From Achromobacter animicus (GTDB taxonomy: Bacteria > Pseudomonadota > Gammaproteobacteria > Burkholderiales > Burkholderiaceae_B), in the NCBI RefSeq assembly GCF_902859585.1, contig NZ_CADIJM010000005.1, positions 62,001-126,000 on the forward strand: 64,000 bases of DNA, given 5' to 3'. The notes under the pieces were generated by a model. It saw nothing but the letters and a program-made list of their open reading frames with translations, was not told the DNA's origin and ran no database searches. How positions within the stretch are numbered: position 1 is the first letter of the stretch; every line of letters begins with the position of its first letter. A program made the position numbers and the translations under genes. Shown here one piece after another: positions 54,089 to 63,992 of the stretch.

Positions 54089-55197
54089 GGTTGTGTTGCC
54101 TGTTCAAGAGTGACCGGGGATGCTTCAGGAACCGTGCCGTCAGTGGGCGAGAGCAGCAACCGGCCGACCACGCGGCCCGCGGCCAGATCCGCCAGCGCGG
54201 ACTGCGCGTTATCCAGGCAGCGGCACGCGGTCGGAATGGCGATGGGCTTGCGTTCGCGCACCAGCGCCATCAACGCGCGCAGTTCGTCCAGGTTGCCGAT
54301 GTACGAGCCTTCGATGCTGATGGCGCGCATCGGCACCAGCGCGGGCGACAGGGACAGCTCGCCGCCAAAGAGGCCCACCAGGATGAGCTGGCCGCCCTTG
54401 GTCAACAGATCCAGGCCCAACTGCACGGTGCTGGCCGCGCCCACGCAGTCGATCACGGCCCACACCGCGCCCGCCGCCTGCCGCACCTGCGCGGCGGCAT
54501 CGGCTGCGCCAGGGTCGATGGCCGCATGCGCGCCCGCGGCCAGCGCCGCGCCCCGGCGCGCGCCGTCCGGCTCCACCACGACGACGCTGCCGCATCCCAT
54601 CGCGCGCAGCAGCGTGACGCCCATCAGCCCCAGCCCGCCTGCGCCGATCACCACCACCGATTCCTCGGCCAGCACGTCCTCGGGAATCTTGCGGATGGCG
54701 CTGTACGTGGTCAGGCCCGAGCACGCGTAGGGCGCGGCCTGCTCGGGCCGCAGTTCGCCGATATCGACCAGGTAGCGCGCGTGCGGGGCCACGATGTGAT
54801 CGCTGTAGCCGCCGGGGCGGAAGATGCCCAGAAAGCGCGGCGACGCGCATAGGTTCTCGCGGCCGCGTCTGCACACCTTGCAGTCGCCGCAGCCGATCCA
54901 GGGATAGACGAGGTAACGCTGCCCCGGCTGCACGTCCTCGGGCACGTCCGGCCCGGTGGCAACGACTTCGCCCACGGTCTCGTGCCCCAGCGTCAGCGGC
55001 AGCGTCACGCCGCGCTGCTGCATGCTCAGCCGCTTGCTGCCGCCCAGGTCGTACGAGCCTTCCCAGGTGTGGATGTCGGTGTGGCAGACGCCCGCGGTCA
55101 GCACGCGCAGCAGCACCTCGCTGCCCTGCGGCGCGGGCGTCGCGCGTTCGGCGCGCGTCAGCGGTTCGCCAAACGCCGTGACCTGATAGCTGATCAT
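54085..55197 (-). CDS. Zinc-dependent alcohol dehydrogenase
   Basis: A 370-aa medium-chain zinc alcohol dehydrogenase. Catalytic zinc C38 and H72 (GHETVGEV), structural zinc C103, C106, C109 and C117, and NAD motif GAGGLGLMG are intact. An insertion at about 48-62 (YDLGGSKRLSMQQR) before the GHE motif is notable. The ATG overlaps the binding protein's stop, and the stop overlaps the ALDH start, a tightly coupled trio. Substrate: a primary or secondary alcohol, undefined. Confidence 0.92.
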   Translation of the reverse strand: MISYQVTAFGEPLTRAERATPAPQGSEVLLRVLTAGVCHTDIHTWEGSYDLGGSKRLSMQQRGVTLPLTLGHETVGEVVATGPDVPEDVQPGQRYLVYPWIGCGDCKVCRRGRENLCASPRFLGIFRPGGYSDHIVAPHARYLVDIGELRPEQAAPYACSGLTTYSAIRKIPEDVLAEESVVVIGAGGLGLMGVTLLRAMGCGSVVVVEPDGARRGAALAAGAHAAIDPGAADAAAQVRQAAGAVWAVIDCVGAASTVQLGLDLLTKGGQLILVGLFGGELSLSPALVPMRAISIEGSYIGNLDELRALMALVRERKPIAIPTACRCLDNAQSALADLAAGRVVGRLLLSPTDGTVPEASPVTLEQATQP

Positions 55198-56420
55198 TCC
55201 GCGCCTCCGGACTTGGCGAGCGCGCAGCCGCCCTTGTCCAGCGGACGGAACGCCACGTTGCCGGGAATCACCGCAACCTGCTTGTACAGGTCCCACTCGC
55301 TCTTGGAGTCCGCCGGCTTCTTCACTTCAAACAGGTACATGTCGCGCACCACGCGGCCGTCCACGCGCAGCTTGCCGTCCTTCGTCATGAAGTCGTTGAT
55401 CGGCATCTCGCGCATCTTCGACATGACGGCGTCGGCATCCTTGGTGCCCGCGGCCTTGACCGCGTTCAGGTAGTGCGTGACGGCGCCATACGTGCCCGCC
55501 TGCGTCATGGTGGGCTTGCGGCCAACCTTGTCCTGAAAGCGCTGCGACCACGCGCGCGTGGCGTCGTTCTGATCCCAGTAGAAGGCTTCGGTCAGCAGCA
55601 GTCCCTGGCCCAGCGGCAGGCCGATGGATTTGACGTCGGACAGGAACGCCAGCAGCGCCACCAGCCGCTGCGAGCTGCCCGGCCGGCCGATGCCGAAGTC
55701 CGCGGCCTGCTTGATCGCGCTGATGACGTCGTTGCCGCCCAGCGCCAGGCCGATGATGCCGGCCTTGGAGCTTTGCGCCTGCAGCAGGTACGAGCTGAAG
55801 TCGGGCGTGTTCAGCGGCGAGCGCACCGCACCCAGCACCTTGCCGCCGTTGCGTTCGATCACCGCCGACGCATCGCCCTGCAACGCGTAGCCGAACGAAT
55901 AGTCCGCCGTCATGAAGAACCAGTTCTTGCCGCCCTGTTCCGTGACGGCCGCACCGGTGCCGTTGGCCAGGGCGTAGGTGTCGTAGGTCCAGTGCACCGT
56001 GTAGGGCGAACACGCCTTGCCCGTCAGTTCGGACGTGGACGCGCTGGTCACCATGACGACGCGCTTCTTCTCGCGGCCCAGTTCGCTGATCGCCAGCGCC
56101 AGCGCAGACGTCGGCAGGTCGGTGATCATGTCCACCCCGTCCTGGTCGAACCACCGGCGCGCGGCGGCGCTGGCCACGTCCACCTTGTTCTGCCCGTCAG
56201 TGAAGACCAGCTCGATCGGTTTGCCCAGCACCGAGCCGCCAAAGTCCTGCACCGCCATGCGCGCGGCCTCGACCAGCCCCTTGCCGCCGATGTCCGAGTA
56301 CGCCGAACTCATGTCGGCCATGATGCCTATTTTTACGGGAGCCGCCGCGTTCTGCGCGTGCGCGCCGCTTGCGGCCAGGATCGCGCCCGCCAGCGCGAAC
56401 GTCAGTTTGGGGATTGCCAT
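55194..56420 (-). CDS. Periplasmic binding protein, branched-chain amino acid type (Peripla_BP_6)
   Basis: A 408-aa secreted binding protein with signal peptide through AHAQ (~23) and the type-I fold start VKIGIMADMSS. No ABC permease or ATPase gene is adjacent; instead it is translationally coupled to an alcohol and an aldehyde dehydrogenase. Such orphan binding proteins occur near alcohol-oxidation genes and may capture an alcohol or acid, or act in sensing. It is divergent from a MalT/AlkS-like activator, the probable regulator. Confidence 0.9.
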   Translation of the reverse strand: MAIPKLTFALAGAILAASGAHAQNAAAPVKIGIMADMSSAYSDIGGKGLVEAARMAVQDFGGSVLGKPIELVFTDGQNKVDVASAAARRWFDQDGVDMITDLPTSALALAISELGREKKRVVMVTSASTSELTGKACSPYTVHWTYDTYALANGTGAAVTEQGGKNWFFMTADYSFGYALQGDASAVIERNGGKVLGAVRSPLNTPDFSSYLLQAQSSKAGIIGLALGGNDVISAIKQAADFGIGRPGSSQRLVALLAFLSDVKSIGLPLGQGLLLTEAFYWDQNDATRAWSQRFQDKVGRKPTMTQAGTYGAVTHYLNAVKAAGTKDADAVMSKMREMPINDFMTKDGKLRVDGRVVRDMYLFEVKKPADSKSEWDLYKQVAVIPGNVAFRPLDKGGCALAKSGGAE

Positions 56421-56600
56421 GGACTTGTCTCCGTTATCGGTTTACGCCGTCTTTGCGGCGGTGTGCGTATTGCTCCGGGGAGCGTCCTTTTGTATCGTAG
56501 GCACGCGATTTCGCCTTCGTCCAAAGCGACGATTTTTCGCGCGCATCGCGGGTTTTCCCGCAACGATCCCCGCAAACCGCAGTCCTCGAACAGGCAGCCC

Positions 56601-59294
56601 ATGCGTCATTCGTTCTCGATGGAACACGCGCTGGCCAGCGGCAAGCTCAATGCCCCGGCCGCGCATGGCGATCACGTCGCCCGGCTTGCGCTGTGCGAGG
56701 CGATCTGCCGTCCGGAAGGACCCAAGGTGGTGGTGGCGCGCGGCCCCGCGGGCTACGGCAAGACCACGTTGCTGGCGCAATGCCAGGCGCGTCTGCAAAG
56801 CGCGCCGATGCGCACCGCCTGGCTGACGCTGGACCGCGCCGACAACGACCTCTCGCGCTTTCTGCGTTGCCTGATGGCGGCGCTGGGTGCGCTGTCCGGC
56901 GACGCCAGCGCGGCGTTCGCCGCCCTCGATTCGGAGGACACGCTGGCGCTGGCGCTGGTCGAGGCCGTGGCCTCGCACGAGGCGCCGTTCGCCCTGGTGC
57001 TGGACGAATTCGAAGCTATCACCGCCCCCGCAGTGCTGGACCTGGTGCAGGACCTGATCGGGCGCCTGCCCGCGCACGGCCGGCTGTTGATCGGCTCGCG
57101 TCACACGCCCGGGCTGGCGCTGGGCCGCTTGCGCGCGGCCAATCAGCTGCTGGAAATCGACACCGCGCAACTGTGCTTTTCGGTGGACGAGGCCACGCAG
57201 TTCTTCGCGCGCCGCCAACCCATGCTGACGCCTGCCGAGGTCGAGCTGCTGCATCGCAAGACCGAGGGCTGGGCGGCCGCGCTGTGCCTGGCGTCCGCCT
57301 CGCTCGCGCGGCAGCCGTCGGCCGCCGCCTTCATCGAACGGTTCTCCGGCAGCGACCAGTCCGTGGCCGACTACCTGGCGCAGGACGTGCTGGCCAGCCA
57401 GACACCCGCGCTGCGGCGCTTCCTGCTGCGCACCAGCATCCTCAAGCAGCTCAGCGCGCCGCTGTGCCAGGCCCTCGTGCCCGACCTGGACTGCGCGGAC
57501 CTGCTGCAGCAGCTGGAAGACGGCCACGTGCTGCTCACGCGCACCGCCACCGACGAACGTCATTACCGCTATCACAGCCTGTTCGCCAGCTACCTGCAGT
57601 CGCAGCTACGCGCGCAGGCGCCGGGCGACATCGCGCACCTGCACCTTGCGGCCTCGCGCTGGTATGAGGCGCAGGGCCGGCCCGTGCCGGCCATCGACCA
57701 CGCCATCGACGGCGGCGACTTCGGCCGCGCGCTGGCGCTCTTGCAGACGCACGCCGAGCCGCTGCTGGCCGAGGGCCGGATGCGCCTCTTGTCGCGCTGG
57801 CTGGGCCAGTTGCCCGCCGCCGTGCTTGCCACGCGGCCGCTGCTGCAGGCCATGCAGATATGGGCCACCTGTTTCACGCGCGGTCCCGGCGAGGCGTCCG
57901 CCTTGATGGCGGACCTGAAGCTGGCCGGCAGCGCCGATCCCGCGGTGCAGGCGCACGTGCGCGCGCTGCAGCCGCTGCTGTTGTCCATGATGGATCGTCA
58001 GGAAGAAGCCTACGCCGCCGGGATGCCCAGCGTCGCCTCGCTGGGCGACGCCCTGTCGTTCACCGATACCGCGCTGGCCAACGCCATGGCCAACGTCAGC
58101 GCCGTCCTGGGCCGCTACCACGAAGCGCGCGCGCTGCTGGACACCGCGCGGCGCGCGCAAAGCCGCAGCGCCAGCACCTTCAACCTGATGTACTCGGAAG
58201 CGGTCGAGGGCATCATCGACCTGCAGGAAGGGCGCATGCGCCAGGCGGGCGCGCGCTTTCGCATGGCGGTGCGCGCCACGCGCAAGGGCGCCTACGGACA
58301 GGCCAACGGCAACGCCTGGGCCGGCGTGCTGTATGCCGCGTGGGTGTATGAGACCGGCGACCTCGCGCAGGCTGCGCGGCTGCTGCAGGTCTATGTGCCG
58401 CTGGGGCGCGACGTCGGCTTGCCGGACCATCTGATCCTGGGCTATCTGATGCAGGCGCGTGTGGCGTTCTATGAAGGCGATCCCGAACAGACCTTCTACC
58501 TGCTGGGCGAACTGGAGTATCTGGGCCACCAGCGCGGCCTTCCACGCATCGCGGCCAGCGCCCGCGTCGAGCGCGCGCGCGCGCTGCTGATGCAGGGCCA
58601 TCCGCAGGCCGCGCGCGACGAACTGCTGCGCGCCGATGACGCCGACCTGTGGCGCCGCGTGGAAGCGCTGCGGCTGCCGGCCAACGACCTGTTGTATCCG
58701 CGGCTGGGACGTTTGCGTTGCGCGGCGTATGACGGCGATCCCGCCGCCGCGCTGCGTGAACTGGATCAGGACATCGCAAAGGCGTTGGCGGCGCGGCGCG
58801 TGCGGCGCGCGTACAAGCTTCAGTTGTTTCGCGCGGTGGCGCTGTCGCGGATGCAGGACGATGGTGCGGCAGCGGCACAGCTTGCGCCGCTGTTGCGGAC
58901 GGCGCACTCCGAAGGTCTGTGCCGCGTGCTGGTGGATGAGGGCGCGGCGCTTGCCGGCCTGTTGCAACGCCATGCCGCGTCAGCGACCGGCAATGCGTGG
59001 TCGGCGTCAGAAGGCGCGCGTGCGTGGTGGCAGCGCTACCTGGCGCAGGTCGGTCCCTACGCAGCCGCTCCGATCACACCGGCCGCCGAATCGCCGTGCG
59101 CGGAAGGCCTTACGCCCAAGGAGCTGCGCGTGCTGCGCCTGTTGGCCGAGGGTCATTCCAACAGCGCCATCGCGCGGCAGCTCTTCGTTTCCGAGAGCAC
59201 CGTGCGCACGCATCTGCGCCACCTGAACGTCAAGCTCAGTGCAGACAGCCGGACGCAGGCGGTGGCGCGGGCCCGCAGCGCGGGCTTGTTGTGA
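56601..59294 (+). CDS. LuxR-family large ATP-binding activator (MalT/AlkS-like)
   Basis: An 897-aa regulator: an N-terminal STAND-type ATPase with Walker A GPAGYGKTT (48-56) and LVLDEFEAI as Walker B, a central helical-repeat region for effector binding, and a C-terminal LuxR helix-turn-helix (LTPKELRVLRLLAEGHSNSAIA, SESTVRTHL). MalT, AlkS and AcoK share this layout and activate operons when an inducer and ATP bind. It is divergent from the binding protein-ADH-ALDH operon across 180 bases, so an alcohol or its oxidation product is the likely inducer (inference). Start at 56601 gives the shortest lead-in. Confidence 0.93.
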   Translation: MRHSFSMEHALASGKLNAPAAHGDHVARLALCEAICRPEGPKVVVARGPAGYGKTTLLAQCQARLQSAPMRTAWLTLDRADNDLSRFLRCLMAALGALSGDASAAFAALDSEDTLALALVEAVASHEAPFALVLDEFEAITAPAVLDLVQDLIGRLPAHGRLLIGSRHTPGLALGRLRAANQLLEIDTAQLCFSVDEATQFFARRQPMLTPAEVELLHRKTEGWAAALCLASASLARQPSAAAFIERFSGSDQSVADYLAQDVLASQTPALRRFLLRTSILKQLSAPLCQALVPDLDCADLLQQLEDGHVLLTRTATDERHYRYHSLFASYLQSQLRAQAPGDIAHLHLAASRWYEAQGRPVPAIDHAIDGGDFGRALALLQTHAEPLLAEGRMRLLSRWLGQLPAAVLATRPLLQAMQIWATCFTRGPGEASALMADLKLAGSADPAVQAHVRALQPLLLSMMDRQEEAYAAGMPSVASLGDALSFTDTALANAMANVSAVLGRYHEARALLDTARRAQSRSASTFNLMYSEAVEGIIDLQEGRMRQAGARFRMAVRATRKGAYGQANGNAWAGVLYAAWVYETGDLAQAARLLQVYVPLGRDVGLPDHLILGYLMQARVAFYEGDPEQTFYLLGELEYLGHQRGLPRIAASARVERARALLMQGHPQAARDELLRADDADLWRRVEALRLPANDLLYPRLGRLRCAAYDGDPAAALRELDQDIAKALAARRVRRAYKLQLFRAVALSRMQDDGAAAAQLAPLLRTAHSEGLCRVLVDEGAALAGLLQRHAASATGNAWSASEGARAWWQRYLAQVGPYAAAPITPAAESPCAEGLTPKELRVLRLLAEGHSNSAIARQLFVSESTVRTHLRHLNVKLSADSRTQAVARARSAGLL

Positions 59295-59310
59295 CGGACG
59301 CGGCCGTGAC

Positions 59311-60222
59311 TTATTCCGGCGTGTTGATCTGATCCGCCGAGATGATCTCCGCCACCAGCACCTGCCCCGGACCGTCCAGGTAATACTCTTCCTTGGCCGG
59401 CTCGCGCAGCTTCATGTAGGCGTCCTCGCCGATCTGCATGGTGTGGCCGGCAGCCAGCTCAGCGCCGCTTTCCAGCATGTAGCCCATGATGTTGTTGAAC
59501 ATGGTCGAGTACATCTCGCCCTCGTCATGGCCCGTCGCCAGCGCCGCGAAATCCGGCAGGCCGAACGCATCGCCGCCATAGGTGCGCATCCACACGCCCT
59601 GCACGCCTTCCACTTCATACTTCACGAAGCCGCAATACAGCATGTTCAGCGGCAGCGTGCGCAGGAGGTCCATGCTTTCGTCGCCCAGCGACTCGTCGGC
59701 AAACACGCCGGCCGGCAGCGACGTGTGCGCATGCTCGTTCAGCACCGCCAGCGCCTTGAAATTAGCCAACGCGCCCGCCACCGCGGCCATCGCCACATAC
59801 TGCTCCAGCGGATCGGTCTCGTAGCCCGCGTAATACAGGATGATGTGGCTCACATGCGCGCGGACCTCGTCCTTCACCGTGGCCGGATAGTGCGACGGCG
59901 CCACGCAGGTTTCCAGCGCGTCCTTGGGGTAGGGCGCATTGAAGCCCACCAGCCGCACGACGTGCTTGTCCCAGCCGACCATGCCCAGGAATTCCGGCAT
60001 GTCGGGCGCGATTTCGGCGCGCGCCTGTTGCATCGTCGGGTGATACGCGCGCAGCGCATCGGTCAGCGCCGCCTCGGAAATCGCCAGCGGTGCGGCGAAC
60101 AGAACCTGCAGGCTCAACGGCTGCGCGATGTCCGGATTCGCCAGCAGGGCGTTGGAATCCGCGGGATCAGCGGCGTCGGTGGAGGCTTCCTTGCGGCCGA
60201 AGAAACGGGAGAAGAGGCTCAT
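59311..60222 (-). CDS. DUF4261 domain protein
   Basis: A 303-aa soluble protein with the C-terminal DUF4261 pattern (AGHTMQIGEDAYMKLRE) and a middle alpha/beta region (GMVGWDKHVVRLVGFNAPYP). The N-terminus is MSLFSRFFGRKE, a short amphipathic stretch. DUF4261 proteins are often linked to type VI secretion or immunity-like contexts, but nothing nearby supports that here. It is convergent with the LuxR-family gene and monocistronic. Confidence 0.8.
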   Translation of the reverse strand: MSLFSRFFGRKEASTDAADPADSNALLANPDIAQPLSLQVLFAAPLAISEAALTDALRAYHPTMQQARAEIAPDMPEFLGMVGWDKHVVRLVGFNAPYPKDALETCVAPSHYPATVKDEVRAHVSHIILYYAGYETDPLEQYVAMAAVAGALANFKALAVLNEHAHTSLPAGVFADESLGDESMDLLRTLPLNMLYCGFVKYEVEGVQGVWMRTYGGDAFGLPDFAALATGHDEGEMYSTMFNNIMGYMLESGAELAAGHTMQIGEDAYMKLREPAKEEYYLDGPGQVLVAEIISADQINTPE

Positions 60223-60319
60223 GCGTGTCCAGGGTTCGAAATAAAAACGGGGACAGTATAAGGATCCCGCTGGCGCATGCACCGCCGAGGTCGCCATTGG
60301 ATACATCTTCGCGCGCCCG

Positions 60320-61222
60320 CTACTCCTCGAATCCGCGCGTCCCCACCGTCTCGACCACGAAATCAATGAAGGACTTGATGCGCGACGAGATCGCGGTATT
60401 CCGGTAGTACACCGCGTTGATCGGCTGCCGCACTTCCAGCAACTGTTTCACAAACAGCGGCTGCAATGCGCCGCTCGCGCGGTCGCCGCGCGTTATGAAG
60501 TCGGACAGGCACACGATGCCGCCATCGTTCAGCGCCAGCTGGCGCAGCGTCTCGCCGCTGTGGGCACGCACCTGCGGCTTGATATGCACCGGCTGCCCGT
60601 CCGCATCCAGCAGCGGCCATTCGTTCAGCGGTTCCAGTTGGGCAAAGCCCAGCAGCACGTGCGAGGCCAGATCCGCTGCACGCCGCGGCGTGCCGTGCCG
60701 CGCCAGATAGCCCGGGCTGGCCAGCACGCGCACGCGGCTCGTGCCCAGCGCCACCGCGTGCAGCGACGAGTCCTTCAGACGCCCGATGCGAAACGCCAGA
60801 TCGGTGCGCCGCTCCAAGAGGTCGATGTTGCCTTCGTTGCTGGTGAGCTCCAGCTCCACCTGCGGATAGCGCTTGCGATAGGCCGGCACCAGCGGCGCGA
60901 TGACGTGCAGCATGAAGGGCGACGCCGCATCCACGCGCAAAAGGCCCGCGGGCTGGTTGCGGCGAAGGTTCATCAGCTCTTCGGCCTCCTCGACCGACGC
61001 GATGATCCGGCGCGCCTGCTCCAGGTAGGCCTTGCCTTCTTCGGTCAGCGCCAGCCGCCTTGTCGTGCGCCGCATCAGCGTGGTCTGCAGCTTTTCTTCC
61101 AGCCGGCTCATGGTGCGGCTGGTGGCGGAGATGGTCTGGCCCAGCACGTCGGCGGCGGCGGTGATGGAGCCGCTGTCCACGATGGCGATGAAGACCTGCA
61201 TTTCGTCGAGGGTGGTTTTCAT
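60320..61222 (-). CDS. LysR-family regulator of dkgB/OYE unit
   Basis: A 300-aa LysR protein with the helix [32 protein letters not shown] and a typical effector domain. It is divergent from an aldo/keto reductase and an Old Yellow Enzyme gene, the usual arrangement for electrophile-responsive reductases. A TTTGA-N7-TCAAA box lies two bases upstream of its start, inside the shared promoter. Confidence 0.93.
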   Translation of the reverse strand: MKTTLDEMQVFIAIVDSGSITAAADVLGQTISATSRTMSRLEEKLQTTLMRRTTRRLALTEEGKAYLEQARRIIASVEEAEELMNLRRNQPAGLLRVDAASPFMLHVIAPLVPAYRKRYPQVELELTSNEGNIDLLERRTDLAFRIGRLKDSSLHAVALGTSRVRVLASPGYLARHGTPRRAADLASHVLLGFAQLEPLNEWPLLDADGQPVHIKPQVRAHSGETLRQLALNDGGIVCLSDFITRGDRASGALQPLFVKQLLEVRQPINAVYYRNTAISSRIKSFIDFVVETVGTRGFEE

Positions 61223-61223
61223 A

Positions 61224-61240
61224 TTTGACGTTTTATCAAA
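61224..61240. promoter_or_regulatory. LysR-type operator TTTGA-N7-TCAAA
   Basis: Perfect 5-bp arms at 61224-61228 and 61236-61240, T-N11-A geometry, in the divergent promoter. A second palindrome ATACCGGTAT lies at 61253-61262, nearer the reductase gene. Confidence 0.6.
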
Positions 61241-61344
61241 AGTATTTCGCCGATACCGGTATTTTTCCGCAAGGATACGGCGGGCACACTACGTCCATTC
61301 CCGAACACCGCACGTTCGGCCACGCACACCCCCAGGAGTTTTAC

Positions 61345-62148
61345 ATGAGCATCCCCGCCTTTGGCGTCGGCACCTTCCGTCTGCAAGGCCAGACCGTCAT
61401 CGATTCCGTGCGCAACGCGCTGGACGTCGGTTACCGCGCCATCGACACCGCGCAGATCTACGAGAACGAAGCCGACGTCGGCCAGGCCATCGCCGAGTCC
61501 AACGTGGCCCGCGAAGACCTGTTCATCACCACCAAGATCTGGGTGCCCAATTACGCGAAGGACAAGCTCGTCCCCAGCCTGAAGGACAGCCTGGCCAAGC
61601 TGCGCACCGACTACGTGGACCTGACGCTGATCCACTGGCCCGCGCCGGACAACGGCGTTTCCGTCGACGAATTCATGACCGCGCTGGCCGACGCCAAGGC
61701 GCAAGGTCTGACCCGCCAGATCGGCATTTCCAACTTCCCCATCGCGCAAACGCGCGCCGCCATCGCCGCCGTGGGCCGCGAAGAAATCGCCACCAACCAG
61801 ATCGAGCTCAGCCCCTATCTGCAGAACCGCACGCTGACCGCCTTCCTGAAGGAACAGGGCATTCACGTCACCTCGTACATGACGCTGGCGTACGGCAAGG
61901 TGCTCAAGGATCCGGTCATCGGTCAGATCGCGCAGCGCCACGAAGCCACGCCCGCGCAGGTCGCGCTGGCCTGGGCCCTGCAACTGGGCTATGCCGTGAT
62001 CCCGTCGTCGACCAAGCGCGAGAACCTGGCCAGCAACCTGCTTGCCCAGGACCTGCGCCTGTCGGATGACGACATGGCGCAGATTGCCGCGCTGGAACGC
62101 AACGGCCGCGAAGTCAGCCCGGAAGGGTTGGCCGCGGCGTGGGACTGA
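61345..62148 (+). CDS. dkgB: Aldo/keto reductase, 2,5-diketo-D-gluconate reductase B type
   Basis: A 267-aa aldo/keto reductase with the tetrad D34, Y39, K64 and H97 intact ([21 protein letters not shown]) and the NADPH-binding [10 protein letters not shown] segment. DkgB enzymes reduce 2,5-diketogluconate and, more generally, methylglyoxal and other reactive carbonyls. It is followed after 19 bases by an Old Yellow Enzyme gene, so the pair probably detoxifies electrophiles. Confidence 0.9.
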   Translation: MSIPAFGVGTFRLQGQTVIDSVRNALDVGYRAIDTAQIYENEADVGQAIAESNVAREDLFITTKIWVPNYAKDKLVPSLKDSLAKLRTDYVDLTLIHWPAPDNGVSVDEFMTALADAKAQGLTRQIGISNFPIAQTRAAIAAVGREEIATNQIELSPYLQNRTLTAFLKEQGIHVTSYMTLAYGKVLKDPVIGQIAQRHEATPAQVALAWALQLGYAVIPSSTKRENLASNLLAQDLRLSDDDMAQIAALERNGREVSPEGLAAAWD

Positions 62149-62167
62149 ACCGGAAGGCACTGAAACC

Positions 62168-63277
62168 ATGCACACGACTGATCCGCTGTTTCAACCCCTG
62201 GCGCTGGGCGGCCTGACGCTGCCCAACCGCATCGTCATGCCGCCGATGACGCGCTCGCGCGCCACGCAGCCCGGCGATTGCGCCAATGCGCTGATGGCGC
62301 GCTACTACGCGCAGCGCGCGGGCGCCGGGCTCATCGTCAGCGAAGGCACCTACATATCGCCGATGGGCAAAGGCTATGCCGGCACCCCCGGCCTGTGCAC
62401 CCCCGCCCAGGTGGCCGGCTGGCGCGGCGTTACCGACGCCGTCCACGCCGCCGGCGGCCGCATCTACGCGCAGCTCTGGCACGTGGGCCGGCTAAGCCAC
62501 ACCAGCCTGCTGGGCGGACAGGCGCCGGTGTCGTCGTCTGCGATTCAGGCAGAGGGCGTCAACGTCTTCATCCAGAACGAAGACGGCAGCCCCAACTTCG
62601 TGCAGGCCTCGGCGCCGCGCGCGCTGCCGGTCGCGGAAATCCAGGCCATCGTCGAGGAATACCGCCAGGCCGCGCGCAACGCCATCGCCGCGGGGTTTGA
62701 CGGTGTGGAGCTGCACGCGGCCAACGGTTATCTGGTCAACCAGTTCCTGGATTCCGAGGCCAACAACCGCACCGACGCGTACGGCGGCTCGCTGGAAAAC
62801 CGCATCCGCTTCCTGGACGAAGTGGCGCGCGCGCTGGTCGAAACCCTGGGCGATCCGGCCCGCGTCGGCATCCGTCTGGCGCCGCTCACGACGCTCAACG
62901 GCTGCGTGGATGCGGACCCCGTCGCCACGTACACCGCGGCCGCCAAGCGCCTGGGCGAGATCGGCGTGGGCTACATCCACATCGCCGAAGCCGACTGGGA
63001 CGACGCCCCCGACATGCCGCTGTCTTTCAAAGAGGCGCTGCGCCGCGTGTATCCCGGCGTGCTGATCTACGCCGGCAAGTACACGGCCGAGCGCGCACGC
63101 GATGCGCTGCAGGCAGGCTGGGCGGATCTGATCGCCTTCGGCCGGCCATTCGTGGCGAACCCGGACCTGCCCGACCGCCTGCGCAACGACGTACCGCTGG
63201 CCGAGCATGACAGGAACACGTTGTTCGGCGGAGATGCGCGCGGGTTGACGGACTATCCGGTGTCCGGGGCGCGGTAA
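62168..63277 (+). CDS. Old Yellow Enzyme family alkene reductase (NemA-like)
   Basis: A 369-aa FMN-dependent ene-reductase. PPMTRSRA near the FMN, QLWHVGR, the catalytic region HAANGYLVNQFLD and the C-terminal FGRPFVANPDLP block are characteristic. It reduces activated C=C bonds, N-ethylmaleimide and nitro compounds. The ATG at 62168 follows dkgB closely, and both are divergent from a LysR regulator. A 14-bp hairpin terminator follows. Confidence 0.92.
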   Translation: MHTTDPLFQPLALGGLTLPNRIVMPPMTRSRATQPGDCANALMARYYAQRAGAGLIVSEGTYISPMGKGYAGTPGLCTPAQVAGWRGVTDAVHAAGGRIYAQLWHVGRLSHTSLLGGQAPVSSSAIQAEGVNVFIQNEDGSPNFVQASAPRALPVAEIQAIVEEYRQAARNAIAAGFDGVELHAANGYLVNQFLDSEANNRTDAYGGSLENRIRFLDEVARALVETLGDPARVGIRLAPLTTLNGCVDADPVATYTAAAKRLGEIGVGYIHIAEADWDDAPDMPLSFKEALRRVYPGVLIYAGKYTAERARDALQAGWADLIAFGRPFVANPDLPDRLRNDVPLAEHDRNTLFGGDARGLTDYPVSGAR

Positions 63278-63298
63278 ATCCACACGCCCCAAACGAAG

Positions 63299-63330
63299 CC
63301 GCCCGCGCGCCAGAATTGGCGCGCGGGCGG
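63299..63330. terminator. 14-bp perfect hairpin between convergent genes
   Basis: CCGCCCGCGCGCCA (63299-63312), GAAT loop, TGGCGCGCGGGCGG (63317-63330). It lies between the alkene reductase and the leftward DUF799 gene. Very stable; there is no T-run, so it is likely a Rho-supported bidirectional terminator. Confidence 0.7.
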
Positions 63331-63350
63331 TAAGCCGTCATCCGGCCGGT

Positions 63351-63992
63351 TTACTGGGCTTCGTAGCGCGGCGAGCGCGGCCCGTACAGCATGCCGCCAG
63401 GCGTCCCGGCGCTGAGCAGTTGCGCGTTCGTCATGCCGGCCACACTGTAGCTGCGGTCCGTCAGGTTGTTGACCACCTGATCCACCACCGCCTGCACCAG
63501 CATGCCGATCAGGCCGCCGTTGCTGTTGTTGTTGGCATGCACCACCTGCTTGGAGCCGCTCCAGAGCTTGGCGCCGTTGCGCAGGTCGAGCAATTCAGCG
63601 TCGATCGAGACCGTAACGGTGCTGGCCAGGACGGCGTAGCTGGCGCCGTACTGCTTGACCGTCATGTACAGCGCCGCATCGGCGCCAAAGATCTCGCGCA
63701 GCTTCACGGCGGGCAGCTCGTGGATGTCGTCGGGCGAAGTCAGGCCGTTCTGCTTGAACGTTTCTTCCATGACGCCAACCGGAATCACGTAGTAGCCGGA
63801 TTCGGCGAGCGGGCGCGTGGCCTGCGACAGCACGGCCGCGGTGGCCGACACGTCGACCGACGTATTCAGCGGCGGCAGCACGAGGATCGACGCCGGCTTG
63901 CTTTCGCGAAACGCGGTGTAGTCGACGTTGTTTTGGGGCGGCGCCACGCAGCCGGTCAGCAGCGCCACGATGGCCACGAGGCCGGCGCGCAT
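63351..63992 (-). CDS. DUF799 / GNA1162-family lipoprotein
   Basis: A protein of about 213 aa with a lipobox LLTGC at residues 11-15 and the DUF799 blocks ILVLPPLNTSVDVSA and AALYMTVKQYG. GNA1162-type lipoproteins are outer-membrane or periplasmic components usually encoded after CsgG/HfaB-like and DUF4810 lipoprotein genes, which would lie to the right of the window. The ATG at 63992 is 8 bases from the edge, and the frame remains open (Lys-Leu before Met), so the true start may be slightly upstream and outside. Confidence 0.85.
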   Translation of the reverse strand: MRAGLVAIVALLTGCVAPPQNNVDYTAFRESKPASILVLPPLNTSVDVSATAAVLSQATRPLAESGYYVIPVGVMEETFKQNGLTSPDDIHELPAVKLREIFGADAALYMTVKQYGASYAVLASTVTVSIDAELLDLRNGAKLWSGSKQVVHANNNSNGGLIGMLVQAVVDQVVNNLTDRSYSVAGMTNAQLLSAGTPGGMLYGPRSPRYEAQ

